Assembly (NCBI GenBank): GCA_946415365.1
Contig: CAMKSE010000008.1
Coordinates: forward strand, 62,001-126,000
Reading direction: 5' to 3'
Source: an uncultured Prevotellaceae bacterium
GTDB lineage: Bacteria; Bacteroidota; Bacteroidia; Bacteroidales; Bacteroidaceae
DNA length: 64,000 nt
Part shown: piece after piece, positions 1 through 8,834 of the stretch
Layout: the number at the start of each line of letters is the position of its first letter
Position numbering within the stretch: the stretch's first letter is position 1
Made by a program: the position numbers and the translations under genes
The notes under the pieces: model-generated
What the model was told of the DNA's origin: nothing
The model's database searches: none
What the model saw: only the letters and a program-made list of their open reading frames with translations

Positions 1-1871
1 ATGATCGTTTGAGGTGTATTGCTCGTTTCCTCATGATCTTTATTGTTCTCCACACCAAACAGGTTCTTCAGAACAATACGGCTCTTCAGGAGATTGCCGA
101 TACGGGCGAGCAGTACATCAGCAGAGAATGGTTTGGTGATATAAGCATCGGCTCCGCTCTCATAGCCTTCTATCTGATACTGACTAAGGGCACGAGCCGT
201 GAGCAAAATCACTGGAATATGACTGGTGGCGGTTCCACTTTTGACGCGCTGGCAGAATTCCAGACCATTCATGACGGGCATCATTACGTCAGAAACAATC
301 AGATCTGGCACAATTTCGTTCGCGATAGCAAGTCCTTGCTGACCATTGGCAGCTTCATTGACTTGGTATTTGTCTTGAAGGATGGTACGGAGATAGGCAC
401 GTATATCGGCATTGTCGTCAACAATCAGCACCGTTGACAGACTATCAGTGAGGGATTGCTCAGCCTCGGTAGTTTTTGTTGTAGACTCTATTAAAGCCGA
501 TTCTTGATGGCTTGCATTTAGGTCATCGATACTGCCAGTAGCCTGCACGGTTAGCATCTTGTTGATAAGTTGTGTCAGTTGGTGGGTATTGCGCTGGATG
601 ATGGCAAAGAGTCCTGATGCCTCGGCTCCTGCCTGCTGAAGATCCTTGGTCTCTGCCAACTGTGACAATGGTCCCTCAATGAGTGTCAAGGGGGTTCGAA
701 GTTCATGACTTACCTGAGTATAAAAGTCCAACTGCTCACGCTCCATCTTGTTACGTTCCTCAGCAATACGGGCTTTCTGGAGATGGTAACGATAGATAAT
801 AATCATTAATACTAACAATAGGAAGATAAATGCAATGGCCAGTACCAGCACTATCTGCTGATTGTCAAGTTGTTTTAAATAGGCATCTGAACGCTCATGT
901 AATTGGTTGAGATAGTTTCCTTGACGCACCATTTCCTCATTCTGCATCAACAATACGTTGGCATTGTCTTTTGTTACAAGGGCTGCCATCAAAGGATTAT
1001 CCTTCTGATATGGCTTCCCTTCAAGGATATTCATGGCCAGTTGTAATACTTCATCGCCATGGGTCGGATAGATGTATGACGCATCGAGGAGGGAATCTCT
1101 CACACAATCAATGCCGTTTCCTTCGCCAGGCAAACCGTCAATACCACAGAATTTAGGAGTCAGGAGACAGGAGTCAGGAGACAGGAGGGCCTTCCTTGCA
1201 CCGATAGCCATACGGTCGTTCTGACCAAATACGAAGTCAATGTTAGTCAGATCACCCTGATAGTCCTTGATGGCTTTGACAGCACTTTCTTCTGTCCAGT
1301 CGCCTTGAAGAGAAGCAACCAAAGTGATATTTGGATAGGCTTTCAGCGCACTCTCAAAACCGTTGTGGCGTTCAATGGCAGGAGATGAGCCTTTCAAACC
1401 CATAATCTCCAATACACGTCCTTTGCCGTTGAGTTTTGTAGCGATATACTCACCCATCAGTCGTCCCATATCGAAGTTGTCGGCTCCGATATAGGCAGTG
1501 AATTTCTGGGAGTTGGTTTTACGGTCAAAGACAATCACAGGGATGCCTTGATCGAAGGCTTTGTCAATAGCCGGTGAGACAGTTGCCACTTGGTTGGGAG
1601 CCACAATCAGCAGATTGATGCCATCTGTGATAAACTGATTAATCTGTTCAATCTGTTTCTCGTCACTATCATCGGCAGAGACGAAACGGAGTTCCACGTC
1701 ATCATGGAAATAGGTTCCAATCTTCAACTCGTTGTTTAGCTTGTCACGCCAGATATCCTCTGAACATTGTGACACGCCAATGACATATTTAGGGCGTTGG
1801 CTGGTACAGGCATTTAGCAGAAGTACTAGTCCAAGAAGTAGTGTAGTTCTTAGGTTTGGTCTCATCATCAT
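1..1871 (-). CDS. Hybrid sugar sensor/response regulator lacking an ATPase domain (partial, C-terminus off window)
   Basis: Read on the minus strand from ATG at 1871; the frame stays open to the left edge (about 623 codons). In order: a signal/lipobox-like leader (LLLNAC), a periplasmic sugar-binding domain of the LacI/ribose-binding type (KYVIGVSQ to about residue 330), a membrane helix near residues 345-370, a HisKA-type dimerisation segment with the phosphoacceptor motif SHELRTP, then after a linker a receiver domain (VLIVDDNADIR, phosphorylatable Asp in SDVMMP, Lys in ITKPF). An AraC-type HTH is expected beyond the edge. The HATPase_c domain that should lie between HisKA and receiver is absent: from HELRTP to the receiver there are only about 90 residues and no N, G1 or G2 boxes. 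It is divergent from a GH32/transporter/fructokinase set, so fructose sensing is inferred (compare BT1754 of B. thetaiotaomicron). Confidence 0.88.
   Translation of the reverse strand, partial: MMMRPNLRTTLLLGLVLLLNACTSQRPKYVIGVSQCSEDIWRDKLNNELKIGTYFHDDVELRFVSADDSDEKQIEQINQFITDGINLLIVAPNQVATVSPAIDKAFDQGIPVIVFDRKTNSQKFTAYIGADNFDMGRLMGEYIATKLNGKGRVLEIMGLKGSSPAIERHNGFESALKAYPNITLVASLQGDWTEESAVKAIKDYQGDLTNIDFVFGQNDRMAIGARKALLSPDSCLLTPKFCGIDGLPGEGNGIDCVRDSLLDASYIYPTHGDEVLQLAMNILEGKPYQKDNPLMAALVTKDNANVLLMQNEEMVRQGNYLNQLHERSDAYLKQLDNQQIVLVLAIAFIFLLLVLMIIIYRYHLQKARIAEERNKMEREQLDFYTQVSHELRTPLTLIEGPLSQLAETKDLQQAGAEASGLFAIIQRNTHQLTQLINKMLTVQATGSIDDLNASHQESALIESTTKTTEAEQSLTDSLSTVLIVDDNADIRAYLRTILQDKYQVNEAANGQQGLAIANEIVPDLIVSDVMMPVMNGLEFCQRVKSGTATSHIPVILLTARALSQYQIEGYESGADAYITKPFSADVLLARIGNLLKSRIVLKNLFGVENNKDHEETSNTPQTI
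1155..1182. repeat. Heptanucleotide tandem repeat AGGAG(T/A)C x4 inside the sensor gene
   Basis: Four exact 7-nt units alternate AGGAGTC and AGGAGAC, then decay. The array lies within the periplasmic-domain coding region of the hybrid sensor and is read through on the minus strand as Ser-Pro-Asp-Ser-Cys-type residues. The same unit forms a nine-copy array inside ccsA at 51437-51499. Confidence 0.9.
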
Positions 1872-1884
1872 ATTGATTTGAGTG

Positions 1885-1892
1885 CAAAGATA
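1885..1892 (-). promoter_or_regulatory. -7 promoter element of the hybrid sensor
   Basis: TATCTTTG on the minus strand, matching the Bacteroidetes TAnnTTTG -7 consensus, 13 bases upstream of the chosen ATG at 1871. A clear -33 TTTG was not seen. Confidence 0.6.
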
Positions 1893-1910
1893 AGAAAAAG
1901 ATTTGAATTA

Positions 1911-1945
1911 TCGTTCATTGATAGTAAAAATGTTACAATGAACGA
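1911..1945. promoter_or_regulatory. Perfect 10-bp inverted repeat between divergent sensor and GH32 genes (candidate operator)
   Basis: TCGTTCATTG at 1911-1920 is the exact reverse complement of CAATGAACGA at 1936-1945, with a 15-bp spacer. It sits midway between the -7 boxes of the sensor and the fructanase operon. A T-run follows the right arm, so a weak terminator-like hairpin is the alternative, but no gene ends here. Operator function is inferred. Confidence 0.55.
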
Positions 1946-1996
1946 TTTTTTTTAGTAATTGAAACAATTATTATCGTCATAATAAGTCTTTTGCCG

Positions 1997-2004
1997 TATC
2001 TTTG
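1997..2004 (+). promoter_or_regulatory. -7 promoter element of the fructan operon
   Basis: TATCTTTG on the plus strand, 29 bases upstream of the GH32 start codon at 2034, matching TAnnTTTG. Confidence 0.6.
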
Positions 2005-2033
2005 CAAAAAATTTCAAAAACAGTAAACAATAA

Positions 2034-3749
2034 ATGAGTAACAGAATGAAAAAGGTAATGACAACGATCGCGGCTGCGGTGCTGATGGCCATATCGGCTC
2101 AGGCCCAGGTACAGCCGATGGTACTTGGTGAGAACCATGCCATGTTGCGTGTGGAGCAGGGAACAAAATACCTGTTGCTGCCTGTGCAGGAGAAAGAGGA
2201 GAACGCGCACATTGCCGTGCTCGATGGACGAAATGAGATGGTGAAGCGTCTGAATGTCAGACTGGCCGTGGACAAAGTGGACTATTATGTTCCTCTTGAG
2301 ATTGAACAAGCACAGTTACTCGACATCACTTTCCATGGTGACCGACGGACAACAGGAGCCGTGAAGGACTTTGCCTGCTGGAAGGAGATGAAATACAGCG
2401 ATACGTTCGACACAACGAACCGTGAAAAGTACCGTCCAGCCTATCATCATACACCACTATATGGTTGGATGAACGACCCCAATGGGATGTTTTATAAGGA
2501 TGGCCTATGGCACCTTTATTATCAATATAACCCCTATGGCTCGCAGTGGGAGAATATGACATGGGGCCATTCCACTTCTAAAGACCTCATTCACTGGGAG
2601 GCACAGCCGCTGGCCATCGAACCAGACTGGTTAGGTGCCGTATTCTCGGGTAGTGCCATCGTCGACCGCAACAATACAGCTGGCTTCGGCCGCAATGCCG
2701 TCATTGCCATGTACACTTCGGCCGGTGCCGCTCAGACACAGAGCATCGCTTATAGTGCTGATGGTGGACAGACGTTCACCAAGTATGCTGGCAACCCCGT
2801 CATCACCTTTAATGCACCCGACTTCCGCGACCCCAAAGTGTTTTGGTATGAGGCTTCCTCGAATGGGGAGAATAATGGAGGGAAATGGATCGTTGTATTG
2901 GCCGTGGGACAGGAAGTGCAGTTCTACAGCTCAACAAACCTGAAGGAATGGAAGTATGAGAGTTCCTTTGGCCGCCAATACGGAAACCATGACGGTGTGT
3001 GGGAATGTCCGGATATGCTCTGCTTCGGCGATAAATGGGTGTTGCTGCTCAATATCAATCCCGGCGGGCCCTTCGGCGGCTCGGCCACACAGTATTTCGT
3101 GGGTACATTCGATGGTCGCACCTTCACATGTGAAGACACCCCCTCAGAGACGAAATGGATGGACTATGGTAAAGATCATTATGCCACTGTCACATTCCAC
3201 AACGCACCGGAGGGACGCATAGTGGCTCTGCCATGGATGAGTAACTGGCAGTATGCCAACCAGGTGCCCACACGCCAGTTCCGGTCTGCCAACGGACTGC
3301 CACGCGACCTCGGACTGGTAACCGTAGGAGGCGAGACCTATCTTACTAGCACACCCTCTAAAGAGGTGTCGGTCCTACGCGGCAAGAAGGTGAAGCAACC
3401 GACGGAGACCTGTGAGATTGTGGTAGATGTGAAAGGCTCGGCCAACATCACACTGTCGAATACCAAAGGTGAGGAAGTCACCATGTACTACGATGCCCAG
3501 AAGCAGACCTTCGCAATGGATCGCACAAAGAGCGGTGACGTAAGTTTCAGCGAGGCCTTTCCCTGCGTGACCACAGCTCCCACCTTCGGCAACGTTCGTC
3601 AGTTGCGCCTCTTCATCGACCGCTCCAGCATTGAGGCTTTCGACAGTGAGGGTAAGATGGTCATGACGAACCTCGTGTTCCCTTCGGAGCCTTATAATAT
3701 AATTAAGGTGAAAGGTGGTAAATCAACAATCTACGAAATTAACAAATAA
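2034..3749 (+). CDS. GH32 fructanase (levanase/inulinase/invertase family), exported
   Basis: Hydrolyses beta-fructosidic bonds in fructans or sucrose. A signal peptide ends near AQAQ (about residue 25). Residues 26-135 form an extra N-terminal domain of the kind found ahead of Bacteroidetes GH32 enzymes. The five-bladed propeller starts at WMNDPNG (145-151, nucleophile Asp148), followed by FRDP (264-267, transition-state stabiliser) and ECPDM (324-328, acid/base Glu324). A C-terminal beta-sandwich closes at residue 571. ATG at 2034 is used; an in-frame ATG at 2046 gives a more typical MKK start and is equally possible. It is first in an operon with the MFS transporter (7 bp gap) and fructokinase. 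Exo or endo mode and substrate cannot be told from sequence alone. Confidence 0.93.
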   Translation: MSNRMKKVMTTIAAAVLMAISAQAQVQPMVLGENHAMLRVEQGTKYLLLPVQEKEENAHIAVLDGRNEMVKRLNVRLAVDKVDYYVPLEIEQAQLLDITFHGDRRTTGAVKDFACWKEMKYSDTFDTTNREKYRPAYHHTPLYGWMNDPNGMFYKDGLWHLYYQYNPYGSQWENMTWGHSTSKDLIHWEAQPLAIEPDWLGAVFSGSAIVDRNNTAGFGRNAVIAMYTSAGAAQTQSIAYSADGGQTFTKYAGNPVITFNAPDFRDPKVFWYEASSNGENNGGKWIVVLAVGQEVQFYSSTNLKEWKYESSFGRQYGNHDGVWECPDMLCFGDKWVLLLNINPGGPFGGSATQYFVGTFDGRTFTCEDTPSETKWMDYGKDHYATVTFHNAPEGRIVALPWMSNWQYANQVPTRQFRSANGLPRDLGLVTVGGETYLTSTPSKEVSVLRGKKVKQPTETCEIVVDVKGSANITLSNTKGEEVTMYYDAQKQTFAMDRTKSGDVSFSEAFPCVTTAPTFGNVRQLRLFIDRSSIEAFDSEGKMVMTNLVFPSEPYNIIKVKGGKSTIYEINK

Positions 3750-3756
3750 TTGATAT

Positions 3757-4923
3757 ATGAGTAAAGTTAACAAACTGGCCCTGATCCCTGTGATGCTCTG
3801 CTTCTTCTGCATGGGCTTCGTGGATCTGGTAGGCATCGCCTCGAATTACGTGAAGGAAGACCTTGGTCTGAACGACTCGACGGCTAATATCTTCCCTTCG
3901 CTCGTGTTCTTCTGGTTCCTTATCTTCAGTGTGCCCACGGGGATGCTGATGAATAAGATCGGACGTAAGAACACCGTACTGCTCTCACTCGGCGTGACAG
4001 TCCTGTCACTCCTGATTCCTCTCTTTGGCAACAATTTTGCAGTCATGTTGATTTCGTTCTCGCTACTGGGTATCGGCAATGCCCTGATGCAGACCTCGCT
4101 GAACCCGCTGGTGTCGACGGTGATGGGTGGCGGTAACCTCGCTTCTACGTTGACCTTCGGACAGTTCATCAAGGCCATCGCCTCGTTCCTGGCTCCGTAT
4201 CTGGCCATGTGGGGTGCCACGCAGATGATTCCTTCGTTTGGCTATGATTGGCGAATTCTGTTCGGCATCTATTTCGTTGTAGGTTTGCTAGCTACGGCTT
4301 TATTGGGTGTGACGCCTATCGACGAGCCAAAAATAGAAGGCAAGGCATCAACCTTTGCAGAGTGCTTCAAACTGTTGGGGACACCCATCGTACTGTTGTC
4401 GTTCTTTGGTATTATGTGCCATGTGGGTATTGACGTAGGTACTAACACCACGGCCCCGAAGATCCTGATGGAGCGTCTGGGAATGAGTCTGAATGATGCG
4501 GCCTTTGCCACCAGCCTCTACTTCATCTTCCGTACTATCGGCTGTCTGACTGGCTCGTTCTTCCTCCGTGTGATGAACAACCGCACATTCTTTATCATCA
4601 GCGTTTGCATGATGGCTGTTTCGATGCTGCTGCTCTTCACGGGTTCTGAGAAATGGGAACTCTATACAGCCATCGCCCTCGTAGGTTATGGTAACTCGAA
4701 CATCTTCTCCATCTGCTTCGCCAAGGCACTTACCTCGATGCCCGAAAAACAAAACGAGGTCAGCGGTCTGATGATTATGGGATTATTTGGAGGAACGGTC
4801 TTCCCACTGCTCATGGGCTTTATGAGCGATGCCTTTGGGCAGGCTGGTGCCGTGCTGATCATGGCCCTCGGCGTTATCTATCTGTTCACTTATATCAATC
4901 AACTTAAACAAGCAAAAGCATGA
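3757..4923 (+). CDS. MFS hexose (probably fructose) permease
   Basis: A 388-residue protein with about 12 hydrophobic helices and an MFS loop motif (GMLMNKIGRKNT near residues 65-76). The start (NKLALIPVMLCFFCMGFVDLVGIASN) resembles the FucP/glucose-galactose branch of MFS used by Bacteroidetes for monosaccharide import across the inner membrane. It lies between the fructanase and a fructokinase and overlaps the kinase start by 4 bp, so fructose uptake after extracellular fructan cleavage is the inferred job. No SusC/SusD pair belongs to this locus, consistent with small substrates or free fructose. Confidence 0.85.
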   Translation: MSKVNKLALIPVMLCFFCMGFVDLVGIASNYVKEDLGLNDSTANIFPSLVFFWFLIFSVPTGMLMNKIGRKNTVLLSLGVTVLSLLIPLFGNNFAVMLISFSLLGIGNALMQTSLNPLVSTVMGGGNLASTLTFGQFIKAIASFLAPYLAMWGATQMIPSFGYDWRILFGIYFVVGLLATALLGVTPIDEPKIEGKASTFAECFKLLGTPIVLLSFFGIMCHVGIDVGTNTTAPKILMERLGMSLNDAAFATSLYFIFRTIGCLTGSFFLRVMNNRTFFIISVCMMAVSMLLLFTGSEKWELYTAIALVGYGNSNIFSICFAKALTSMPEKQNEVSGLMIMGLFGGTVFPLLMGFMSDAFGQAGAVLIMALGVIYLFTYINQLKQAKA

Positions 4924-5801
4924 AACGTTATATCGTAGGCCTCGGAGAGGCATTGTGGGATGTACTTCCCGAAGGAAAGAAGCTGGGTGGCGCCCCTGCC
5001 AATTTCGCCTATCACGCAGGGCAGTTCCTCGGCAGTGATAATACTATCGCCATCAGCGCACTGGGTGAGGATTCTCTCGCTGAAGAAACCATAGAGGCTC
5101 TAAAAGAGCATAATCTAAACTACCTGATGCCGCATGTGCCTTATCCGACAGGAACGGTACAGGTGACGCTGACGGGAGACGGTATCCCGACGTATGAGAT
5201 CAAGGAAAACGTGGCGTGGGATAACATCCCTTTCACCCCCGAGATGGAAGAGATTGCCAAGAACGCACGGGCCGTGTGCTTCGGCTCGCTAGCTCAGCGT
5301 AATATCGTCAGCCGTGAGAATATCCGTAAGTTCCTCGACGCCACACCCGACGACTGTCTGCGCATCTGTGATATCAACCTGCGTCAGCAATTCTATTCGA
5401 AGGAGATATTAGAAGACTCCTTCTGCATTTGCAACATCTTGAAAATCAACGACGAGGAACTGGTAGTCGTGAACCGTATGTTCGGTTACGACGGACTGGA
5501 TATGCGGCAGACCTGCGAGAAGATTGTACAGGACTACCATCTGAAGATGCTCGTGCTCACTTGCGGCACCAATGGCTCGTATGTCTTCACGGATGACGGT
5601 CTGACATCGTTCCAGGAAACGCCTAAGGTGGAAGTGGCTGACACGGTCGGCGCTGGTGACTCATTTACAGGTTCCTTCTGTGCTTGTATCATCAATGGCA
5701 AGCCAGTGCAGGAAGCTCACAAGACAGCCGTTCAGGTGAGCGCCTTCGTCTGTACCCAAAACGGTGCGATGCCGGTAGTCCCCGACCATCTGAAAAAATA
5801 G
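4920..5801 (+). CDS. Fructokinase, PfkB/ribokinase family
   Basis: Phosphorylates imported fructose, feeding glycolysis. 293 residues, normal for the family. The N-terminal glycine-rich substrate region (GGAPANFAYHAG, residues 20-31) and the C-terminal PfkB signature with catalytic Asp (DTVGAGDSFTGSF, about residues 241-253) are intact. The ATG overlaps the permease stop (ATGA), indicating translational coupling. The gene ends 1 bp before the convergent SusR-like regulator. A sugar other than fructose is possible in this family; the neighbourhood with GH32 supports fructose. Confidence 0.9.
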   Translation: MKRYIVGLGEALWDVLPEGKKLGGAPANFAYHAGQFLGSDNTIAISALGEDSLAEETIEALKEHNLNYLMPHVPYPTGTVQVTLTGDGIPTYEIKENVAWDNIPFTPEMEEIAKNARAVCFGSLAQRNIVSRENIRKFLDATPDDCLRICDINLRQQFYSKEILEDSFCICNILKINDEELVVVNRMFGYDGLDMRQTCEKIVQDYHLKMLVLTCGTNGSYVFTDDGLTSFQETPKVEVADTVGAGDSFTGSFCACIINGKPVQEAHKTAVQVSAFVCTQNGAMPVVPDHLKK

Positions 5802-5802
5802 C

Positions 5803-8800
5803 TCACAAGACGTTTGAGCGGCTGGGACTGACGCCGAACATTTTCGTGAAGCAGCGGGTGAAGTATTTGGGGTCGTTGAAGCCGACCTTGTAGGCGATCT
5901 CAGTGATGTTGCGGTTGCCGGTCTTGGCGGAGAGCAACTCCTTGGCCATGTTCAGACGGTAGTTGCGGATGAACTGTCCGACAGGAACGCCGGCCTCGGC
6001 ATTGAGGTGCTTGCTGGCCACGCTGCGACTCATGCCCAGGGCATCGCAGAACTCCTGAACGCCGAAGTCGGAGTTCATGTAGTTCTTTTCCATCAGTTCC
6101 ATCACGCGCTCCATCAGCGGACGGGTGGTTTTCAGCACTTCTTCCTTGTCGGCCTCCACACTCTTGCTCACGCTGATCTTGTAGCGCTGCTGGTTGTCGA
6201 GGATGTTCTGGATGCGCGTCTGCAGTTGGGCGGGGTCATCGGACTCCTCCAGCACCTTGCGGATGGGGTTGAGCAGCTCTTCGGCCTCCAGCCGCTTCAG
6301 ACGGGCGGCCCACCTATTATAAATATATATAAGGAGTGCGACGAAGAGGAGGCTCATGAGCAGACGGAACCACCAGCTGTGCCAGAAGGCGGGACAGACG
6401 ACCACTTCGATGGAGGCGATATCGGAATGTTCGGAGGAATAGGTCGACGCGTATTTCACCTCAAAGGTGTAGTGACCTGCAGGCAGGGCGCTGTAGCGTA
6501 CGGAGTGCTCTCCGAGCTTGAGAGGGGTCCATTCGTCTTCAAGGCCCTTCATGCGGTAACTGAACATACCCTCTTCTTCGTTACAATAGTTCAGGGCCGA
6601 GAAGGCGATGGAGAAGGAACGGTTGCCCTCACGCAGCTGGATGGAGGAGGCGATGGAGATGTCGTCTGACAGATATTCGCTGCCTGCCGTGACTTCCTGA
6701 TTGTCCACGATCAGTTGGGTAAAGACCAGCTTGCCATAGGGCTTGGGCGCCGTGTTCTCACCTAACACCTCTATCAGGCCGCCTTCGCTTCCGAGATAGA
6801 TGATGCCAGACTCGTCGCACGCGGCGGAGTTCCAGTAGAAATGATGGTTGACCAGTCCGTCGCTCTCGAAGTAGTTTGAGAAGAGACGGGTGTTCGGGTC
6901 ATAGACCGACAAGCCGTTCTGGGTGGTCACCCACAGACGGCCGTTGGCATCCTCAACGATACCTTTCACACCTCCGAAAGCCAGACCGTCTGCCGTCGTC
7001 AGGGCCTCAAAGACGTCTTCTTTCCTTCCCTCCTTCTCTCCTTCTCTCCTTCTATAAAGTCCGTAGCCGTTGCTCCCCAGCCATAGCGTGCCGTCGCGTG
7101 TCTGACAGAAAGAGGAGATTTTATCGACGATGCGGGAGTTTGGCTCATCGAGCTTGTGAGAGATGGAATCGTGTTTGAACGGCCTGTGTCCGTTGCGTCC
7201 GGAGTTGAGGTCGACCTTTATCACGCCTTGCATGCAACCCATCCAGAAGTATCCGTCACGATCGACGATGGCTCCTATACTTCCCGTGATGCCGCGACAA
7301 CCCTCAAACGGCTCTTCGATCCTGTTGGTTTTGAAATCGTAGAAGTACAGGCCTGCATTGCTGCCGATCCACAGGCCGTTGTTGATGGTGTCGTTGGCAA
7401 GCGCACCAACGAAATTCGTCCGCCAGCGATACTCGTCGGGAAGGTCGAGACGGGCGATGTGATGGGCTCCCTGTCTGTTGGCATGGCAGACGCCTCCGCC
7501 CCAGGTGCCTATCCACAGGCGACCGTGGCCGTCGGCAGCCAGGGCCGATACGCTGTTGTGGGACAAGCCGGAGTTGGCTGTCGTGTAGTGGATGAAGTCG
7601 GAGGTGCCCTTTTCACGGAGGTTCAGGCCTCCTTCCACCGTTCCCACCCATAGGCGGCCGCCAGGCTCCACATACATGCTGTTGACGGGGTTGGGGGAGA
7701 GAGAGTGGGGGGCGCTAGTGTGTACGGAGTTGCGCAGGAGCAGGCGTTGCGGCGCCAGGCAGGCGATGCCGCCCGACTCGGTGCCTACCCAGATATAGCC
7801 CTGGTAGACGCGGATACAGTCCACGAAATCGCTCTTCAGGGGGATGGTGCTCTCCGTGGTCCAGGCGGTAAAGCTGTCTGTCTGGTCATCGTAGATGTTG
7901 ACACCACAGAGTGAGCCTACCAACAGACGGTTGTCGGACGTGGTTGCCAGACTCGTCAGGAACGCATGGGAAAGGGCTCCCGGGGTACTGGCATGATGGT
8001 ATTCGGCTAACTTCTGCTGGTAGGGATCGTAGCGGAACAGACCCATGTTGGTCGTGATCCACACTTTGTTGTTGCGTTTCAGGATGTCGGTGATGTAATG
8101 GTTCTGCAGAGGTTTCAGCAGGGCAGAGATCTCTTCACGCACCAGTTTCCCGCCTTTCTCCACCAAACGGTACAGACCACCGTCGATGCCTATCCACGGC
8201 TTGCCGTTCTCCTCGACGTCGCAGATGGCCATATCGAGCATTCTCCAACTGTGGGGGTAATTGTAGATACGGTCTGTCTGTCCCTGAGCGTCGAAGGTTA
8301 CCAGCGACACCTGACGGTCGGTAATGACCCAGATACGTCCTAGCGCATCGTGATAGCACCTGATGGACGGCAGCACCAAAAGTTTTTGTAGTTCCGAATT
8401 GACGGGCGTCACCGCTTTCATCGTTCTCAGGTCGATGATGTTGATGCCCTCGTCGAAGGCCACCCAAAGGCGATGGAAACGGTCCTCAGTAATACTTCGG
8501 CAGGACTTGCTGTTCAGATCGAGCCGCGGCTCCATGACCACGTATCCGTCGTAACGCACCAGCCCACCGCCATAGGTTGAGATCCACAGGAATCCGTTGG
8601 AGTCCATGAAGATGTCGCTGATATGGTTGTGGGGAAGGCCATTGCTCAGATCCAGCGATGTGAGGTTATAGCGTTCCGTCAGGATGTTGCCGGCATGAGC
8701 TGCTATGGGAGTTAGGAGGAGATAGAGGAAGATAAAAGGAGATAAAAGACAATGGCAAGGACCGATTGTCAGATGATATGTGTCATGACTAGAGATGTGA

Positions 8801-8826
8801 TGTCCTCTATCTCCCTCTATCTTCAT
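5803..8826 (-). CDS. SusR-like membrane regulator: beta-propeller sensor plus AraC HTH without kinase or receiver
   Basis: 1007 residues. A long N-terminal leader precedes a hydrophobic signal segment (about 27-46). Repeated two-component propeller motifs (DSNGFLWISTYGGGLVRYDG, GRLWVGTVEGGLN, GRLWIGTWGGG, GTLWLGSNGYGLYR) fill about 55-690. A Y_Y_Y domain follows (about 715-815, ending in YTFEVKYAS), then one membrane helix (about 827-845), about 60 linker residues, and a C-terminal AraC HTH (about 900-1007, NITEIAYKVGFNDPKYFTRCF). No HisKA, HATPase or receiver domain lies between helix and HTH, unlike standard hybrid sensors; the plan recalls SusR. It follows the MFS gene by 8 bp in a leftward operon with a LacI regulator. 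Control of the divergent starch genes is inferred. The leader is encoded by purine-rich repeats, so the true start is uncertain. Confidence 0.85.
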   Translation of the reverse strand: MKIEGDRGHHISSHDTYHLTIGPCHCLLSPFIFLYLLLTPIAAHAGNILTERYNLTSLDLSNGLPHNHISDIFMDSNGFLWISTYGGGLVRYDGYVVMEPRLDLNSKSCRSITEDRFHRLWVAFDEGINIIDLRTMKAVTPVNSELQKLLVLPSIRCYHDALGRIWVITDRQVSLVTFDAQGQTDRIYNYPHSWRMLDMAICDVEENGKPWIGIDGGLYRLVEKGGKLVREEISALLKPLQNHYITDILKRNNKVWITTNMGLFRYDPYQQKLAEYHHASTPGALSHAFLTSLATTSDNRLLVGSLCGVNIYDDQTDSFTAWTTESTIPLKSDFVDCIRVYQGYIWVGTESGGIACLAPQRLLLRNSVHTSAPHSLSPNPVNSMYVEPGGRLWVGTVEGGLNLREKGTSDFIHYTTANSGLSHNSVSALAADGHGRLWIGTWGGGVCHANRQGAHHIARLDLPDEYRWRTNFVGALANDTINNGLWIGSNAGLYFYDFKTNRIEEPFEGCRGITGSIGAIVDRDGYFWMGCMQGVIKVDLNSGRNGHRPFKHDSISHKLDEPNSRIVDKISSFCQTRDGTLWLGSNGYGLYRRREGEKEGRKEDVFEALTTADGLAFGGVKGIVEDANGRLWVTTQNGLSVYDPNTRLFSNYFESDGLVNHHFYWNSAACDESGIIYLGSEGGLIEVLGENTAPKPYGKLVFTQLIVDNQEVTAGSEYLSDDISIASSIQLREGNRSFSIAFSALNYCNEEEGMFSYRMKGLEDEWTPLKLGEHSVRYSALPAGHYTFEVKYASTYSSEHSDIASIEVVVCPAFWHSWWFRLLMSLLFVALLIYIYNRWAARLKRLEAEELLNPIRKVLEESDDPAQLQTRIQNILDNQQRYKISVSKSVEADKEEVLKTTRPLMERVMELMEKNYMNSDFGVQEFCDALGMSRSVASKHLNAEAGVPVGQFIRNYRLNMAKELLSAKTGNRNITEIAYKVGFNDPKYFTRCFTKMFGVSPSRSNVL

Positions 8827-8834
8827 CTATCTTC

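Noticed and set aside
1911..1945. Inverted repeat as an IS terminal repeat or transcription terminator
   Set aside because: There is no transposase or target duplication, and no gene ends at it.
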